Positions 20,334 through 30,169 of a stretch of DNA of 31,406 nucleotides are shown here, in pieces (within the stretch, counting starts at the first letter, position 1; each line of letters starts with the position of its first letter). The DNA lies in the NCBI GenBank assembly GCA_016800925.1, contig JABCPU010000674.1, positions 1-31,406 of the forward strand, in the 5' to 3' direction. The stretch is from Suillus spraguei. Its lineage: Eukaryota > Basidiomycota > Agaricomycetes > Boletales > Suillaceae. The notes beneath the pieces were generated by a model. The model had not been told where the DNA came from. It made no database searches and saw only the letters and a list, made by a program, of their open reading frames with translations. The translations under genes were made by a program, and so were the position numbers.

Positions 20334-20505
20334 GAGCTTTAAGGTTAGTATCTAGTATCTGTTTTTTAGGTGATTTAGTGGTTTTCTGGATGGAGCTGGG
20401 TCAGTTGGTGATGCCATTGGGCGGCATTGACACCGTTGAGCACAGTGTTCTGGTGTGGTGTCTGGGGTCTTGATCCAGGGTGCCACTTAGTGTGAGACTA
20501 AGAAG

Positions 20506-21318
20506 CAATCAGTGGTGAGCTTGAGTGGCTGGGATGGGTTGGTTTGACAGTTGCATTGATAGTTGATCTATCTGTCCTTGCATGAATCCCTAAAGAGAGT
20601 ATTAGTGTCTTAAGCATGTTATGGCACTCAGCTGTAGATGCATGTAGTTCATTAGCTGTCTCATCTAACCTGTCCGCTGATATTTTCAGGTCCTCCCTCC
20701 TTTCATCATGCTCCTCTTTGATTGATCAATATAGATGTTCGGCATTCGTGATAGTCATGGCCACTTTCACATCTGGTTGTTGAGCAGAGTTTTTGAGGTC
20801 AGCCACTGCTGTCAGTAGTTCATCTGTTTGGGGCTTGATGGCTGCCATCACTTGTTTGACTATCTGGGGAGTTAGCGAGACCGACAGTTGTCTAGCTGGA
20901 GTTTCTGCAATCTTGCAAGCTGTGCATTTCTTGAGGAGAAAGGCTACTGCCTGTATCGCTGTGATTACTGGTGCCGGCATGGTGACTGACATCTGGGTGA
21001 TGTGAAATAGAATTGACGAGATGTGGGTGAGAGTGAAGGGTTGGCCTTCTTGACATAGTAGCTTGGCAGTGAGGTAGGCTTCAGCTCCAGTAGTGTCCAT
21101 AACAATGTTGGCCATTGATTCTATTTCCTGTCGTGGTGGGACTTGTTGTAGTATTGCAGGTGTTTGGACTGGTGGTAGGAGTCAGATTGGGTGGCCCCAT
21201 ACCTGTGTCCCCTGGAGGCATGTCAGTGATCGAAAATGGGTGAAAACTTATCTAGGTAGTGTTTTTTGGGGTTTTTCGGGGTCTTACTCTGGGTGCCACT
21301 TAGTTTGTGACTAAGAAG
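20506..21318 (-). mobile_element. LINE copy B: 5' UTR and N-terminal ORF1 only
   Basis: A second, paralogous LINE fragment upstream of copy A on the same strand. At 21115-20726 it encodes AEAYLTAKLLCQEGQPFTLT and FHITQM, which align with AEKYLASVLLCQADEPLTLL and FQITQM of copy A, and then a coiled coil near 20560-20720 (DRLDETANELHASTAE). Its 5' end carries the motif GGGTGCCACTTAGT..GAGACTAAGAAGC-like seen again at 20478-20505, the 5' end of copy A. It is cut where copy A begins, so the two are head to tail. Confidence 0.7.
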
Positions 21319-21959
21319 CGATGCTTACGCCGTTGACGCACACTTGTGAGGATACAAAGCTGTGTGTAATAGCGCTGAGTAGTTAGGCGCATCAACATCA
21401 ATAAGTTGTTCGCATGTGAATCTCATTCAGCATATCGCCGTTCTCTGCGAGCTACGTATCATGGAATACAAATCGAAGTCTGGCGATCATTCATGGGCCC
21501 TTGACAAAATGTTCAGGTACAGATCATCCTTGGTCATACAAATCGATTATCTGTTGACGAACATAGCACACAGGGAACTTCGTAGGGGCTCGGACAACTA
21601 GGCGACGATGTCTGCGAAGATGCAGATGTTTGCTTGCGCTTATCACGAGAAAGCTGGCGAAAGTACTTGACCTTGGATCTGCTGCACTCGTACTTTTTAC
21701 AGATTCGTCCCTTCGAGACCTGACAAAACGAATAGTGCCCCTCGACACTTCCCGTACTGATATATCATCTTTTGTAGAGAATCACGGCCACCTCGATTTA
21801 GGGCTTCTTGATCATATGCTCTACACTACAATTCGGGACGTGCTCAAGGTCAATTTCCCCCATCACTCAGGCGTCGCCTTACTGGCCCCTTGAAAGGACT
21901 ACCAAACTTTCAATTCTGCCATGCATTCACTGACACTTCGCCAGAATTCAGTCTACAGA

Positions 21960-22670
21960 AATCACGGTTTTATGTTCACCCCGACAGCACATACCCTACT
22001 TCATATTTATCAGCTCGTTCTTGAACTGGTTGCCATTAATGACGACGATATCTCTTCTTCCTCATCTTCTGAGTCTTATTTAGAGCAGGCAACAAATATG
22101 AACACTTAGGCTTGTCGGGGCAATGCTGAAGGTCGTCTTGTCTGACATGAAGAGCGAGCACGTCAGATGAGTCTATTAATGTGAAAGGTGGAGAAGTGCT
22201 GCAAGCGATATACGAGCGCATGCAGACTATGTCTACGCGTCGAATGAGAATGTGTCGCTCTTTCGTCTTGTGCGGTTGAGTAGCATCGAGAAGATTTCGA
22301 TTTCATAGTTCAACTGCATTAACGATAAGTTGCAGGAGTCCTAGTGATTGACAGAGAACGACGCTCAAAATTTTGGTTAGGTTTATTGCTTTCTCAGTTC
22401 TGTCGCAATTTTTTCTTCTAGCCATACGCAATATATATGTCGGTACACGTTATTTGTTAGGATGCGAGTCTCCCGCAGTAAGACCATTCAAGAGTGAAGA
22501 GAAGATAATTGGCCCATGATATGCCTCGACTACAATTGAATACTGTCCCTCTTATGTTAAAGAGGAACCGAACAAACTCGAGGTGAGAACACGCGAGTTG
22601 GACAACGCAATCCACAATGTCATCAGATAGTGGCAAGAACGCTGGGTCTATAGTTAACTCGAAAAGAGCG
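21960..22670 (+). pseudogene. Degenerate plus-strand coding-like segment convergent on locus 3
   Basis: Paralog of the segment at 800-1440. One piece is open here (21921-22109), with FTPTAHTLLHIYQLVLELVA then DDDISSSSSS; the later piece reads EVRTRELDNAI near 22580-22610 after AAAGAG. Not recognised; stops separate the pieces. Confidence 0.25.
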
Positions 22671-22795
22671 AAACGACTAGGATTGTATTACATAGACACG
22701 TAACAGGTCAGAAACAAAGCAACCCGATAAAGAGAAACAACTAGGACTGTATTACATAGGCACGTAATATGGCAGCAACCAGATAAAGAGATCAT
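22671..22795. repeat. Tandem duplication of about 62 bp
   Basis: ACTAGGATTGTATTACATAG...GATAAAGAG is followed at once by a second copy, ACTAGGACTGTATTACATAG...GATAAAGAG. Locus 1 has one copy at the matching place (about 1448-1500), so this duplication is private to copy 2. Confidence 0.8.
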
Positions 22796-22927
22796 GATAT
22801 ATAGATGTACAGTGAAATAATTTGTAGGTAAGGCTGCGGGGATGCCAGACCTAGTATGATGGATGAGTTCCACAAAAAATAAGACATAGAACTATAACTC
22901 ACTTGTGTAGTGTCAAGCCAAGAGGTC

Positions 22928-23672
22928 CTAGTAATCAGTGAAGACATAGGTGGTGTCACTGGCGTCAGTTTCGTCCGACTCGCGCTTTTCCTCACCCCTC
23001 TTCCTGTAGTTTTTGAAGGTATAGCCAGAGTCATTGGCATCAACGTCATCGGAGTCGCGCTTTCCCTCGTCTCTCTTCTTGTAGCCTCCGAAGCTATAGT
23101 CGTCGTCGTGGACATTAACTTCCTCTGAGTCGCGCTTGCCCTCATCCCTCTTTCTGTAGCCTCCGAAGCTGTAGTTGATGTCATCGAGGTCAACTTCCTC
23201 CGACTCGCGCTTGTCCTCAGCCCTCTTCCTGTAGCCTCCGAAGGTATAGCCGATGTCATTGAGGTCAACGTCTGACGAGTCGCGCTTTCCTTCCTCCCTC
23301 TTCCTGTAGCCCCGAAGGTATAATTGATGTCGTTGAGGTCAACCTCCTCCGAGTCGCGCTTCCCCTCATTCCTTTTCCTGTAGTCTTTAAAGTCATAGTC
23401 GTTGTCGTTAACGTCGACGTCCGACGAGTCGCGCTTCCCCTCATCCCTCTTCTTGTAGTCTTTGAACTGATAGTCGGTGTCAACGATGCCAATTTCCTCC
23501 GAGTCGCGCTTCCCCACATCTAGCAGCAAGTTACATTAGTCAACCTCTACATAGTGATGAATTATGGATTCTCACTAGAACGTTTCGCAATCCCTGTTGC
23601 TCCTTGCGTGGGGTACGCTGTAGCAACAATCACGATGGATGCGAGCACGCTGAAGACAAGAGAGAGCTTCAT
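22928..23672 (-). CDS. Secreted KR-repeat peptide precursor, locus 3 (frameshifted)
   Basis: Paralog of locus 1. Exon 1 (23672-23576) encodes the signal peptide MKLSLVFSVLAS..., followed by a 56-nt intron (23575-23520) and exon 2 from 23519. The eight cassettes include DTDYQFKDY, NDNDYDFKDY, NDINYTFG, DDDYSFGGY and the terminal DTTYVFTDY, which stops right after the last Tyr (TAG 22928-22930), as in locus 1. A 1-nt deletion at about 23310 (AGCCCCGAAGG against AGCCTCCGAAGG in sister units) breaks the frame in the third cassette; as it stands the ORF continues out of frame to 22792. The first cassette resembles the third of locus 2, suggesting cassette exchange. After the stop the conserved GTGAGTTATA is kept. 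Confidence 0.8.
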
Positions 23673-23735
23673 GTTTTGAGTTAAGAAGTGCGATTGGTAG
23701 TTTGTCGATGTATTACATTGGAATCTTCAAGAGAG

Positions 23736-23741
23736 CTTATA
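23736..23741 (-). promoter_or_regulatory. TATA box of peptide locus 3
   Basis: TATAAG on the minus strand about 65 nt before the ATG at 23672, matching locus 1. Confidence 0.5.
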
Positions 23742-23749
23742 CCTTTTCG

Positions 23750-25660
23750 TAAGTCCACTCATGACCCAGGTCACCTCAATTGGCTGAATGCACCACGGTA
23801 TTCACTTAGAGCATTTGCATTTGAAAGGGATTATTCTGAGTTGACGGTCACAAGAATCAGCCGTAAGAGTCATTGAGATATCACTCAGCGCCTACAATTC
23901 TAACGAGGCAAGACAATCACGCCCGAATTCTCATCTCCGAATGGACTAGTAGGTGTATAGGGCGTGTCCTCTCACGTGAGTGATGAAGACACTTCCGCAG
24001 CAGAGGACAGGATTCGTCTGAAAAATACCGGAATCAACGAGGCTGTATTTCGCATTCGCAAATGGGCAGTTCGAGACCACATGCACGACAACCAGAACCG
24101 CGGCACTCGGGAATGGCGCAAGTACCACTGGCTGTCAGAAGTACAGATCAAGGGCAGGTCCAGACTAACGTCACTTCTATTGATATTCCAGGAACCCGTA
24201 GTTATTGCTGATCTTGTCATATCTAGAGTCAATACTGAATAAGAGCCTAGGAAGCCTGGTTTTGACTGTACGGTGGTAGTGATCTAAATTCCGTAGTGAC
24301 CTATGCGTGCAGCAGTAGTATCAACCATGTTCGAGTTCTTTCATGTTATTATTTCCACCATCTGTACGCGTGCCCGGGCTGAACAAGGTCAACGTGAAAT
24401 AATTGTAGTGTCGCTGACACGCAATACGTTCTCAACTCCCCCTGCTCTCCACACAAATCCAAAATCATTCGTACATACCACAAAATACGCCGAGCACACA
24501 CGTGCGTGAAAGATAAAGTCCCAACATCTTCTCTCCGATGAGATAGCATGGTTCAGGCAGCAGGCGTTCCTGAATGCGAGTGTTTGCGTCGATACAGATG
24601 GGATACTGAGTGTACTACACACTTAGTTACTAGATCGGTTCAGAGTGGCAATTGCGGCGGTACATATTGTCACGTGCCACGTCGTGAGAAATTCATTGGG
24701 ACTGTGCTATTCTACCCTTGCGGAATATCACATCAAGATCTTAAGCACAGATCTTTTTTTTATCTTTATGTTATGTTGGACTTCACCTAGTACAAATCCA
24801 TACAGCTCTTCATAACAAACGGGGCTCGGTTCCAGTATCCAGTTTTTGATGCGAGCAAACCCTCTGTAAACGCGAAAACTCAAGTGCCCCCTTAATCACC
24901 GCTCGTACTGGAACGGGGAACTCGACATGAAACATATGGAATAGCAACTTAAACGAGTTTTCGTTCCGACCGCCTCGGCATCAGGGAAAATTGAATCGTC
25001 TAGGTTGGTTCCATAATCGATCATGATGGTAACTCGAGACTGTTACCGGCGTCCCATGGAAGGATGTAAGTTAGAGCCGTATCAACAATTACAACTTCTA
25101 TTATTGTTCTTTGTGGCCTGTCAGATATCTTAGAATCGAGGCGCGACTCAAACAACACTTGAGATCTAAGTACTGACGGATACCTAACCAGCACGAAAAA
25201 TCCTCACCTGGTTTCACCACCAGTACGACGTTAGAGAACGAGGACACATGACTCGCAAGCATGTGGGAACAAACATCACATGCATCACATCCCATGACCA
25301 AAACAATATGTTCCGACAATATCGTATTCACATTCCTACCTGGTTTTAAATCTGTTAGCGCTTGAAGCTTGAGCCATCAAGGAACTTAGGAACCCGAACT
25401 TACATGAACGCATATAGATGGCGAAATAAATTATTCATTCATTCCTATGTCATTCATGTATGTATGTACTACCAATACCTTAATTCGACCGAACTCTTAA
25501 CAATTGCCGTTCTTGGAAGATACTCATGAATGCAACATGTACTAGTGAATACGCAGGACGATATTCCCTAGACATTGTGGTACATCAGATGGGCGGCCAT
25601 TGGAAGGGTAAGGAGAGGTCAACCGTATATTTGGAGCGAGATCTATCAATATTAACAGTG
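23750..25660. other. Upstream flank of locus 3, no supported gene
   Basis: Homologous to 2410-4400. Small open frames are not shared in frame with copy 1. Confidence 0.5.
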
Positions 25661-25664
25661 TGCT

Positions 25665-25790
25665 CGACCAAGTTGACTTCTTATGCAGTGCGCCATGACG
25701 GCGACACATTTGTGGAGCAAATACAACGAGAGAAATGCCTCATGTGTCGTGTAAGTATACTGATATTATCCAGAAACACTCTCAGCACAA
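25665..25790. repeat. Segment repeated at 28285-28410
   Basis: TATGCAGTGCGCCATGAC and CACATTTGTGGAGCAAATAC occur in both places in the same order, marking the start of a further copy of the amplified unit to the right. Confidence 0.85.
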
Positions 25791-26295
25791 TTCGGTTAGG
25801 TTTATTGATTTCTCAGGTTTGTCATCATACATTTCGTTCTTCTAGTCGTGTGCGATATATATGTAACTACATGCTATTGCTTTGGATATGAGAAACACGC
25901 AGTCTCCCGTAGTAAGACCATTCAAGAGAAGACAGTTGTTCCTTGATATGCCTCGGATGAAAGCCAGCTAGCATCGAGAAAGTTATAACTGACATATTGT
26001 CTCTATCACGTTAAACAGGAATGGAGAGCACTCAAGGTAACAATACACGAGTTGAAAATGCACCAGATAAGAGCTTACTGGCAAGAACGCCAAGTCTATA
26101 GTTGAGTCCAAGAGTAAAACAACCGGGACTGTATTACGAGCGGGCATGTAACACGTCAAAAACAATCAGATAAGGAAATCAAGATCTGTAGTTGTATGGA
26201 AAATTGACCTGTAAGCTGCGGCGATACCAGACCTAGTATAATGGATGAGTCCTACAAAAAGTAAGACATACAGCTATAAGTCAAGTTCAGAAGTA

Positions 26296-26796
26296 CTAAT
26301 ATTTCTTGAAGTCATAGTCATTGTCAAGAACATCAATTTCCCCCGAGCTGCGTTTCCCTCATCCCTTTTGTATTTTTTGAAGTCATAGTCGTTGTCGAGG
26401 ACGTCAATTTCCCCGAGTCGCGCTTCCCCTCGTCCCTCTTGTATTTTTCGAAGTCATAGTCATTGTCGAGAACGTCAATTTCCCCCGAGTCGCGCTTCCC
26501 CTCATCCCTCTTGTAATTTTTGAAGTCGTAGTCGTTGTCGAGGACGTCAATTTCCCCCGAGTCACGCTTCCACTCATTCCTCTTAGTGTACTTCTTGTAG
26601 CCGATGTGATGATCGGTGTCAAGTTCCTCGCGTTTCTCCGCATCTAGAAAAAAGTCATGCTTGTCAACCTCCGCATAATAATGAGTTATGAATACTCACT
26701 GGAACGCTTAGCGATGCCAGTGGCTCCTTCTGTGGGGTACGCTGTGGCAAGAACCACGATGGATGCAAGCATGCTGAAGAGAAGAGAGAGCTTCAT
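26296..26796 (-). CDS. Secreted KR-repeat peptide precursor, locus 4 (frameshifted)
   Basis: Exon 1 (26796-26700) begins MKLSLLFSMLAS and ends AKRS plus 1 nt. The intron is 26699-26644 (GTGAGT...TCTAG) and exon 2 starts at 26643. The first segment is diverged (EELDTDHHIGYKKY); four nearly equal cassettes follow, DSGEIDVLDNDYDF then (K/E)(N/K)Y, joined by KRDEGKR, with a single KR rather than RKR after the Tyr. Two 1-nt losses in G/C runs (about 26411-26414 and about 26355) break the frame; as it stands translation ends at 26333, while the homologous stop is at 26296-26298. The near-identity of these cassettes suggests recent internal amplification. Confidence 0.75.
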
Positions 26797-26864
26797 GTTC
26801 GAGTTACTAAGAGGTAGGTGCGACTGGTACTTTGTCGATGAATTACATTGGAATCTTCAAGAGG

Positions 26865-26871
26865 CTTTATA
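26865..26871 (-). promoter_or_regulatory. TATA box of peptide locus 4
   Basis: TATAAAG on the minus strand, about 70 nt before the ATG at 26796, in the same context as locus 1. Confidence 0.5.
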
Positions 26872-26899
26872 CCTTTTTCGTAGGTCCGCCCATGGCCTA

Positions 26900-28284
26900 T
26901 TCAAGTCACATTAATTGGTCTAAGCCTTATCCACTCAGAACTTGTAAAAGGGATGGAGGTGGTCATTCAAAATCACTGGAGCGTCCGCGATCCCACGAGG
27001 CAAGACTATTACACCCAAATTCTCAAGATATCATCTCCGGTTGAGCTCTGGGCAAAGAGTAGGTCCTCTCACGCGAGAAAAATGATATTTAAGACAGCCA
27101 TAGTTGTCATCTATGCCGATAAACGGAAGAAGTTTTTGTGATGTTGGAGTATAGAGCCATAAATAAGTTACATAAAATAACTATCGCAAATTGGCAATTC
27201 GAAGACCAACGGCAACGACGGACCGCCGGGGAAGCGCAAACACTTTGGCTGTCAAAAATGAATACTTCTATTAATATCCCAGGTACCTCTGGATGCTGCT
27301 GATCCTGTCATATTGGGATACTAAACACAAGAATATTTACTACCTAGTAAATCTGATTTTTGACTGTACAGTACGTACCCATGAGGAAGTGACCTGGATC
27401 TGTGCCGTCCTATTGACCAGTATCACCCGCGAGTTCGTTCTTTCAGGTCCTTTCCACGCGTTATGGGACTAAACAAAGTCATTGAACATCGACCGACATC
27501 AGGTGGCGGCGGCCCTGTACCTCATTCTTTACAGTTGTTATCAGCACCCTCGATGATTATTTGCTGCGGCATATCACGTCAATTTCTTATGCACAGCTCT
27601 ATTTTTTTTGGATACTTGTTTATCGTCCACTGGGCCCTATATTGGACATTACCTACCGAATTCACATAGCTCTCGATAACAAACAATTGAGGTGTAACTC
27701 AAAAAACACTTCAGACATAGACGCTGAATGAAGCGAGTACGGATGGCATAACCAGCAATAAAATACCAACCAGCACGATATTAGAGTTGAACAACTTGAA
27801 GGCACTCGCGTTCACGATATAAATGAGGTCATGACGGAGTTTTAAATTGAACCCAACAGCCTGAACGTCCTGGGCTTTTGTATCTTCTGTCATCGGTCGA
27901 CAAGTCGACAACTGCGGATCGACACAGATTGACTCACTAGAACTTTGACCCAATCTCGAAGGGGCTCGAACCATGAAATACATGTCCTACTCCACACATG
28001 ACATCTCAAGCAATCTCTAAATACCGGGCTGCATATGGTTTTGTTTCAACTTTCAGTACCTCTAGTGATTTTCATTCAATTCACAGTTCAACTTGTCCCC
28101 ACAAACGGTCTGATGCCGGCCGTAATACATCTACCTCTAATTCCACATACAAAATATCTACTACGAAATTTTTATGACGGTGCAACGGGTGTCAGCGCGC
28201 CCAAAAATCCTTGGTGAGCAGATCAGTTCCTTTCTGCAGCCTTCCCTAGCACCACCCACTCCATTTGCAATCTTGATTCCAGGC
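26900..28284. other. Upstream flank of locus 4, no supported gene
   Basis: Partly homologous to 2400-3000 and 24300-24400 (for example GAGTTCGTTCTTTCA near 27431 with GAGTTCTTTCATG near 24332). It is shorter than the flanks of loci 1 and 3, so part has been lost. No gene is seen. Confidence 0.45.
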
Positions 28285-28410
28285 AAGCTGACTTCCTATG
28301 CAGTGCGCCATGACCGGCAACACATTTGTGGAGCAAATACAACGAGAGAAACGTCCATGCGTCGTGTAAGTATGATGCCAATATCATCTAGAAACACTCT
28401 TGACACGATG
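28285..28410. repeat. Start of the unit that carries locus 5, repeat of 25665-25790
   Basis: After about 28415 the homology stops and resumes near 30365 (TGCCTCGGACGAAAACCAGC, like 25949), so about 1.9 kb has been inserted into this unit. Confidence 0.8.
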
Positions 28411-28705
28411 CACGTCCTACACTTTCTTCATTGAGCCTTCAAGCGTCTCTGACTCCCCAAGCATACCCTCTGGCTCACCTTCCCAAACACAAACACCCTG
28501 TTGCTATCGCCGATTCTGACGCTAGACAGCATCGTGCAGGCCACCACCGTAGACCAGCTTCTAAGGGATCCCGTAGACGATACTGGCCACAAACATAAGA
28601 ATGCATGTTGACGAGTATCAGACTGGGGAGCCTGGGTATGTACCGCAACCTCGGACCCCAGGGTTCAATGCTCACCGATCATACCACCTTAGGCCTGAGT
28701 TTTAA

Positions 28706-28787
28706 GGCCTTGTAGTCTAGAGGTACGATACTTGCTTTGGGCCGATTCTCAATTGCAAGTGGCTGGGTTCGATTCCCAGCAAGGCCC
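28706..28787 (+). tRNA. tRNA-Pro(UGG) with a 12-nt intron
   Basis: The acceptor GGCCTTG (28706-28712) pairs perfectly with CAAGGCC (28780-28786), with discriminator C. The D arm TAGTCTAGAGGTACGAT is an A-box match. Anticodon stem CTTGC/GCAAG encloses TTTGGG, giving anticodon TGG at 28738-28740; the intron 28742-28753 sits one base 3' of the anticodon, the standard site. T arm CTGGG-TTCGATT-CCCAG is a good B box. ATTTTTAC follows as a Pol III stop. The variable loop is only 3 nt by this fold, which is short, so the intron limits may be off by a base or two or the gene may be slightly decayed. Confidence 0.8.
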
Positions 28788-28799
28788 TTCATTTTTACT

Positions 28800-29340
28800 T
28801 CCGTAGAGAACGGCACGCACTGCACCTGGGCACTAGGCCGTAATGCCAACTCTCCTTCAGACCCCTCTGTGACCCACATCTCGTCCGATTCGTTGAAATC
28901 CCCATAGCTTCAGTGATTCATTCCCGTACCCTCGCTACCGATGTCGAACTCGAGGTCGCGTGTGATCTCGATGTTATGTTGGGATCAACTGGATTACTGT
29001 GTGGCCACCGTTTTGTGGGAAGATGAGACTCCAATCTCCAATCTTCCATGTCTGGCCTTCAAAGTGGTGACAGTGTCTCATTGTCCTTGTTTTTCCAGTA
29101 TCTGCTGATCTCCTTCTGTGTTTCTAGAAACTCCATGTATACTTAGTGATATTGAACTTACTGCTAATGATGGTGAATTAGAATTATCTCAGTCTTCATC
29201 CCTTGTCGGGGCAATTTTTTGTCTCGTAGACGTTCAGACTCGAATTTTATTGTGCATGTTGTTTCGGGTCGTGTCAATCAGGGGCCCCATAATTTTTTCA
29301 ACTTAGGAAGTCTCGTGAGTCGTCAAGTGGAAGAGGAGTT
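28800..29340. other. Gene-free spacer between tRNA-Pro and the tandem array
   Basis: No open frame with a recognisable product. It belongs to the insertion in the locus 5 unit. Confidence 0.5.
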
Positions 29341-29348
29341 AAAGACTT

Positions 29349-29436
29349 TAGCCTGGGCAGTGTGGTTACCACAACAGAATCAAAATCTGTTTCCCGTGGA
29401 CTACGCAGGTTCGAAACTTGCTTAACTACATTTTTT
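29349..29436 (+). ncRNA. tRNA-like unit 1
   Basis: Reads TAGCCTGGGCAGTGTGGTT, giving a TGTGG-TTA-CCACA hairpin, then the CAA anticodon arm and a T arm GCAGGTTCGAAACTTGC with one weakened pair; T6 ends it at 29436. Confidence 0.5.
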
Positions 29437-29498
29437 CTATCGGAACACACTTTGGCATTCATTCATGCATGGTTCCTTTAGAAGCTCGTAACTGGTCT

Positions 29499-29582
29499 TA
29501 GCCAGGTGGTTCCCATAACAGAGTCAAAATCTGTTTCTCTTGGACTGTGCAGGTCTGAAACCTGCCGATGACAAGGTTTTTT
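29499..29582 (+). ncRNA. tRNA-like unit 2
   Basis: TAGCCAGGTGGTTCCC, anticodon arm with one change (AGAGTCAAAATCTGT), B box altered to AGGTCTGAAACCTG, T6 at 29577-29582. Confidence 0.45.
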
Positions 29583-29651
29583 CTCTCTCTATCGGAACAC
29601 ACCTTGATATTCATCATGGATAGATGCTTTAGAGTTCACCGCAACTAGTCT

Positions 29652-29735
29652 TAGCCAGGTGGTTGCCACAACAGAATCAAAATCTGTTTCTCTTGGACTG
29701 TGCAGGTTCAAAACCTGCCAACGACATGGTTTTTT
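29652..29735 (+). ncRNA. tRNA-like unit 3
   Basis: TAGCCAGGTGGTTGCCAC, intact anticodon arm, B box GGTTCAAAACC, T6 at 29730-29735. Confidence 0.5.
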
Positions 29736-29794
29736 CCTATCGGAACACACTTGACATTCACTCATGGATGCTTTAGAAGTTCAGGAGCTGGTCT

Positions 29795-29885
29795 TAGCCA
29801 GATGGTTGCCAGTGTGCCACAACAGAATCAAAATCTATTTCTCTTGGACTGTACAGGTTCGAAACCTGCCGACGACAAGTTTTTT
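29795..29885 (+). ncRNA. tRNA-like unit 4
   Basis: TAGCCAGATGGTTGCC with an 8-nt insertion (AGTGTGCC region) before CACAACAGA; intact B box GGTTCGAAACC; T6 at about 29880. Confidence 0.5.
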
Positions 29886-29950
29886 CTATCGGAACACATC
29901 TTGATATTCACTCATGGATGGATGCTTTAGAAGTTTACCGCTACTGGTCT

Positions 29951-30034
29951 TAGCCAGGTGGTTGCCACAACAGAATCAAAATCTGTTTCTCTTGGACTGT
30001 ACAGGATCGAAACCTGCCGACAACACGGTTTTTT
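29951..30034 (+). ncRNA. tRNA-like unit 5
   Basis: TAGCCAGGTGGTTGCCAC, intact anticodon arm, B box GGATCGAAACC, T6 at 30029-30034. Confidence 0.5.
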
Positions 30035-30091
30035 CTATCGGAAGACGCCTTGATATTCACTCGTGATGGTTTCTTTCACCGTAACTGATCT

Positions 30092-30169
30092 TAGCCTGAT
30101 AGTTATCACAACAGAATCAAAATCTGTTTATCTTGGACTGTGTAGGTTCGAAACCTGCAATGTATTTTT
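30092..30169 (+). ncRNA. tRNA-like unit 6
   Basis: TAGCCTGATAGTTATCAC, anticodon arm intact, B box GGTTCGAAACC, shorter tail and T5 near 30165-30169. It is the most diverged A box of the set. Confidence 0.45.

Larger units (their letters stand above)
21327..25650. repeat. Direct duplication block, copy 2 (contains peptide locus 3)
   Basis: Second copy of the 124-4390 block, starting within a few bases of the LINE 5' end. It continues to the right into locus 4 flanks, as copy 1 continues into locus 2. Confidence 0.85.
29349..30169 (+). repeat. Tandem array of six ~148-bp tRNA-Leu(CAA)-like Pol III units
   Basis: The units start (TAGCC) at 29349, 29499, 29652, 29795, 29951 and 30092, a spacing of 141-156 bp. 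Each has TAGCCAGGTGG-like sequence (A-box pattern), the hairpin ACAGA-ATCAAAA-TCTGT, which is an anticodon arm with CAA, then about 14 nt (a class II variable region), GCAGG-TTCGAAA-CCTGC (T arm and B box), and 15-20 nt later a T5-T6 run. The spacers share CTATCGGAACACA and TTCACTCATGG. No 7-bp acceptor pair can be made in any unit, so these are not normal tRNA genes. They are most simply tRNA-derived units able to recruit TFIIIC. Confidence 0.75.

Noticed and set aside
28679..28879. Minus-strand ORF across the tRNA-Pro gene
   Set aside because: Typical antisense reading of a tRNA gene; no homology to a protein family recognised.
29349..30169. Six functional tRNA-Leu(CAA) genes
   Set aside because: The anticodon and T arms are good, but no acceptor stem can be paired in any unit.
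29349..30169. CRISPR array
   Set aside because: Spacing is ~148 bp with similar, not unique, spacers, and the setting is eukaryotic.
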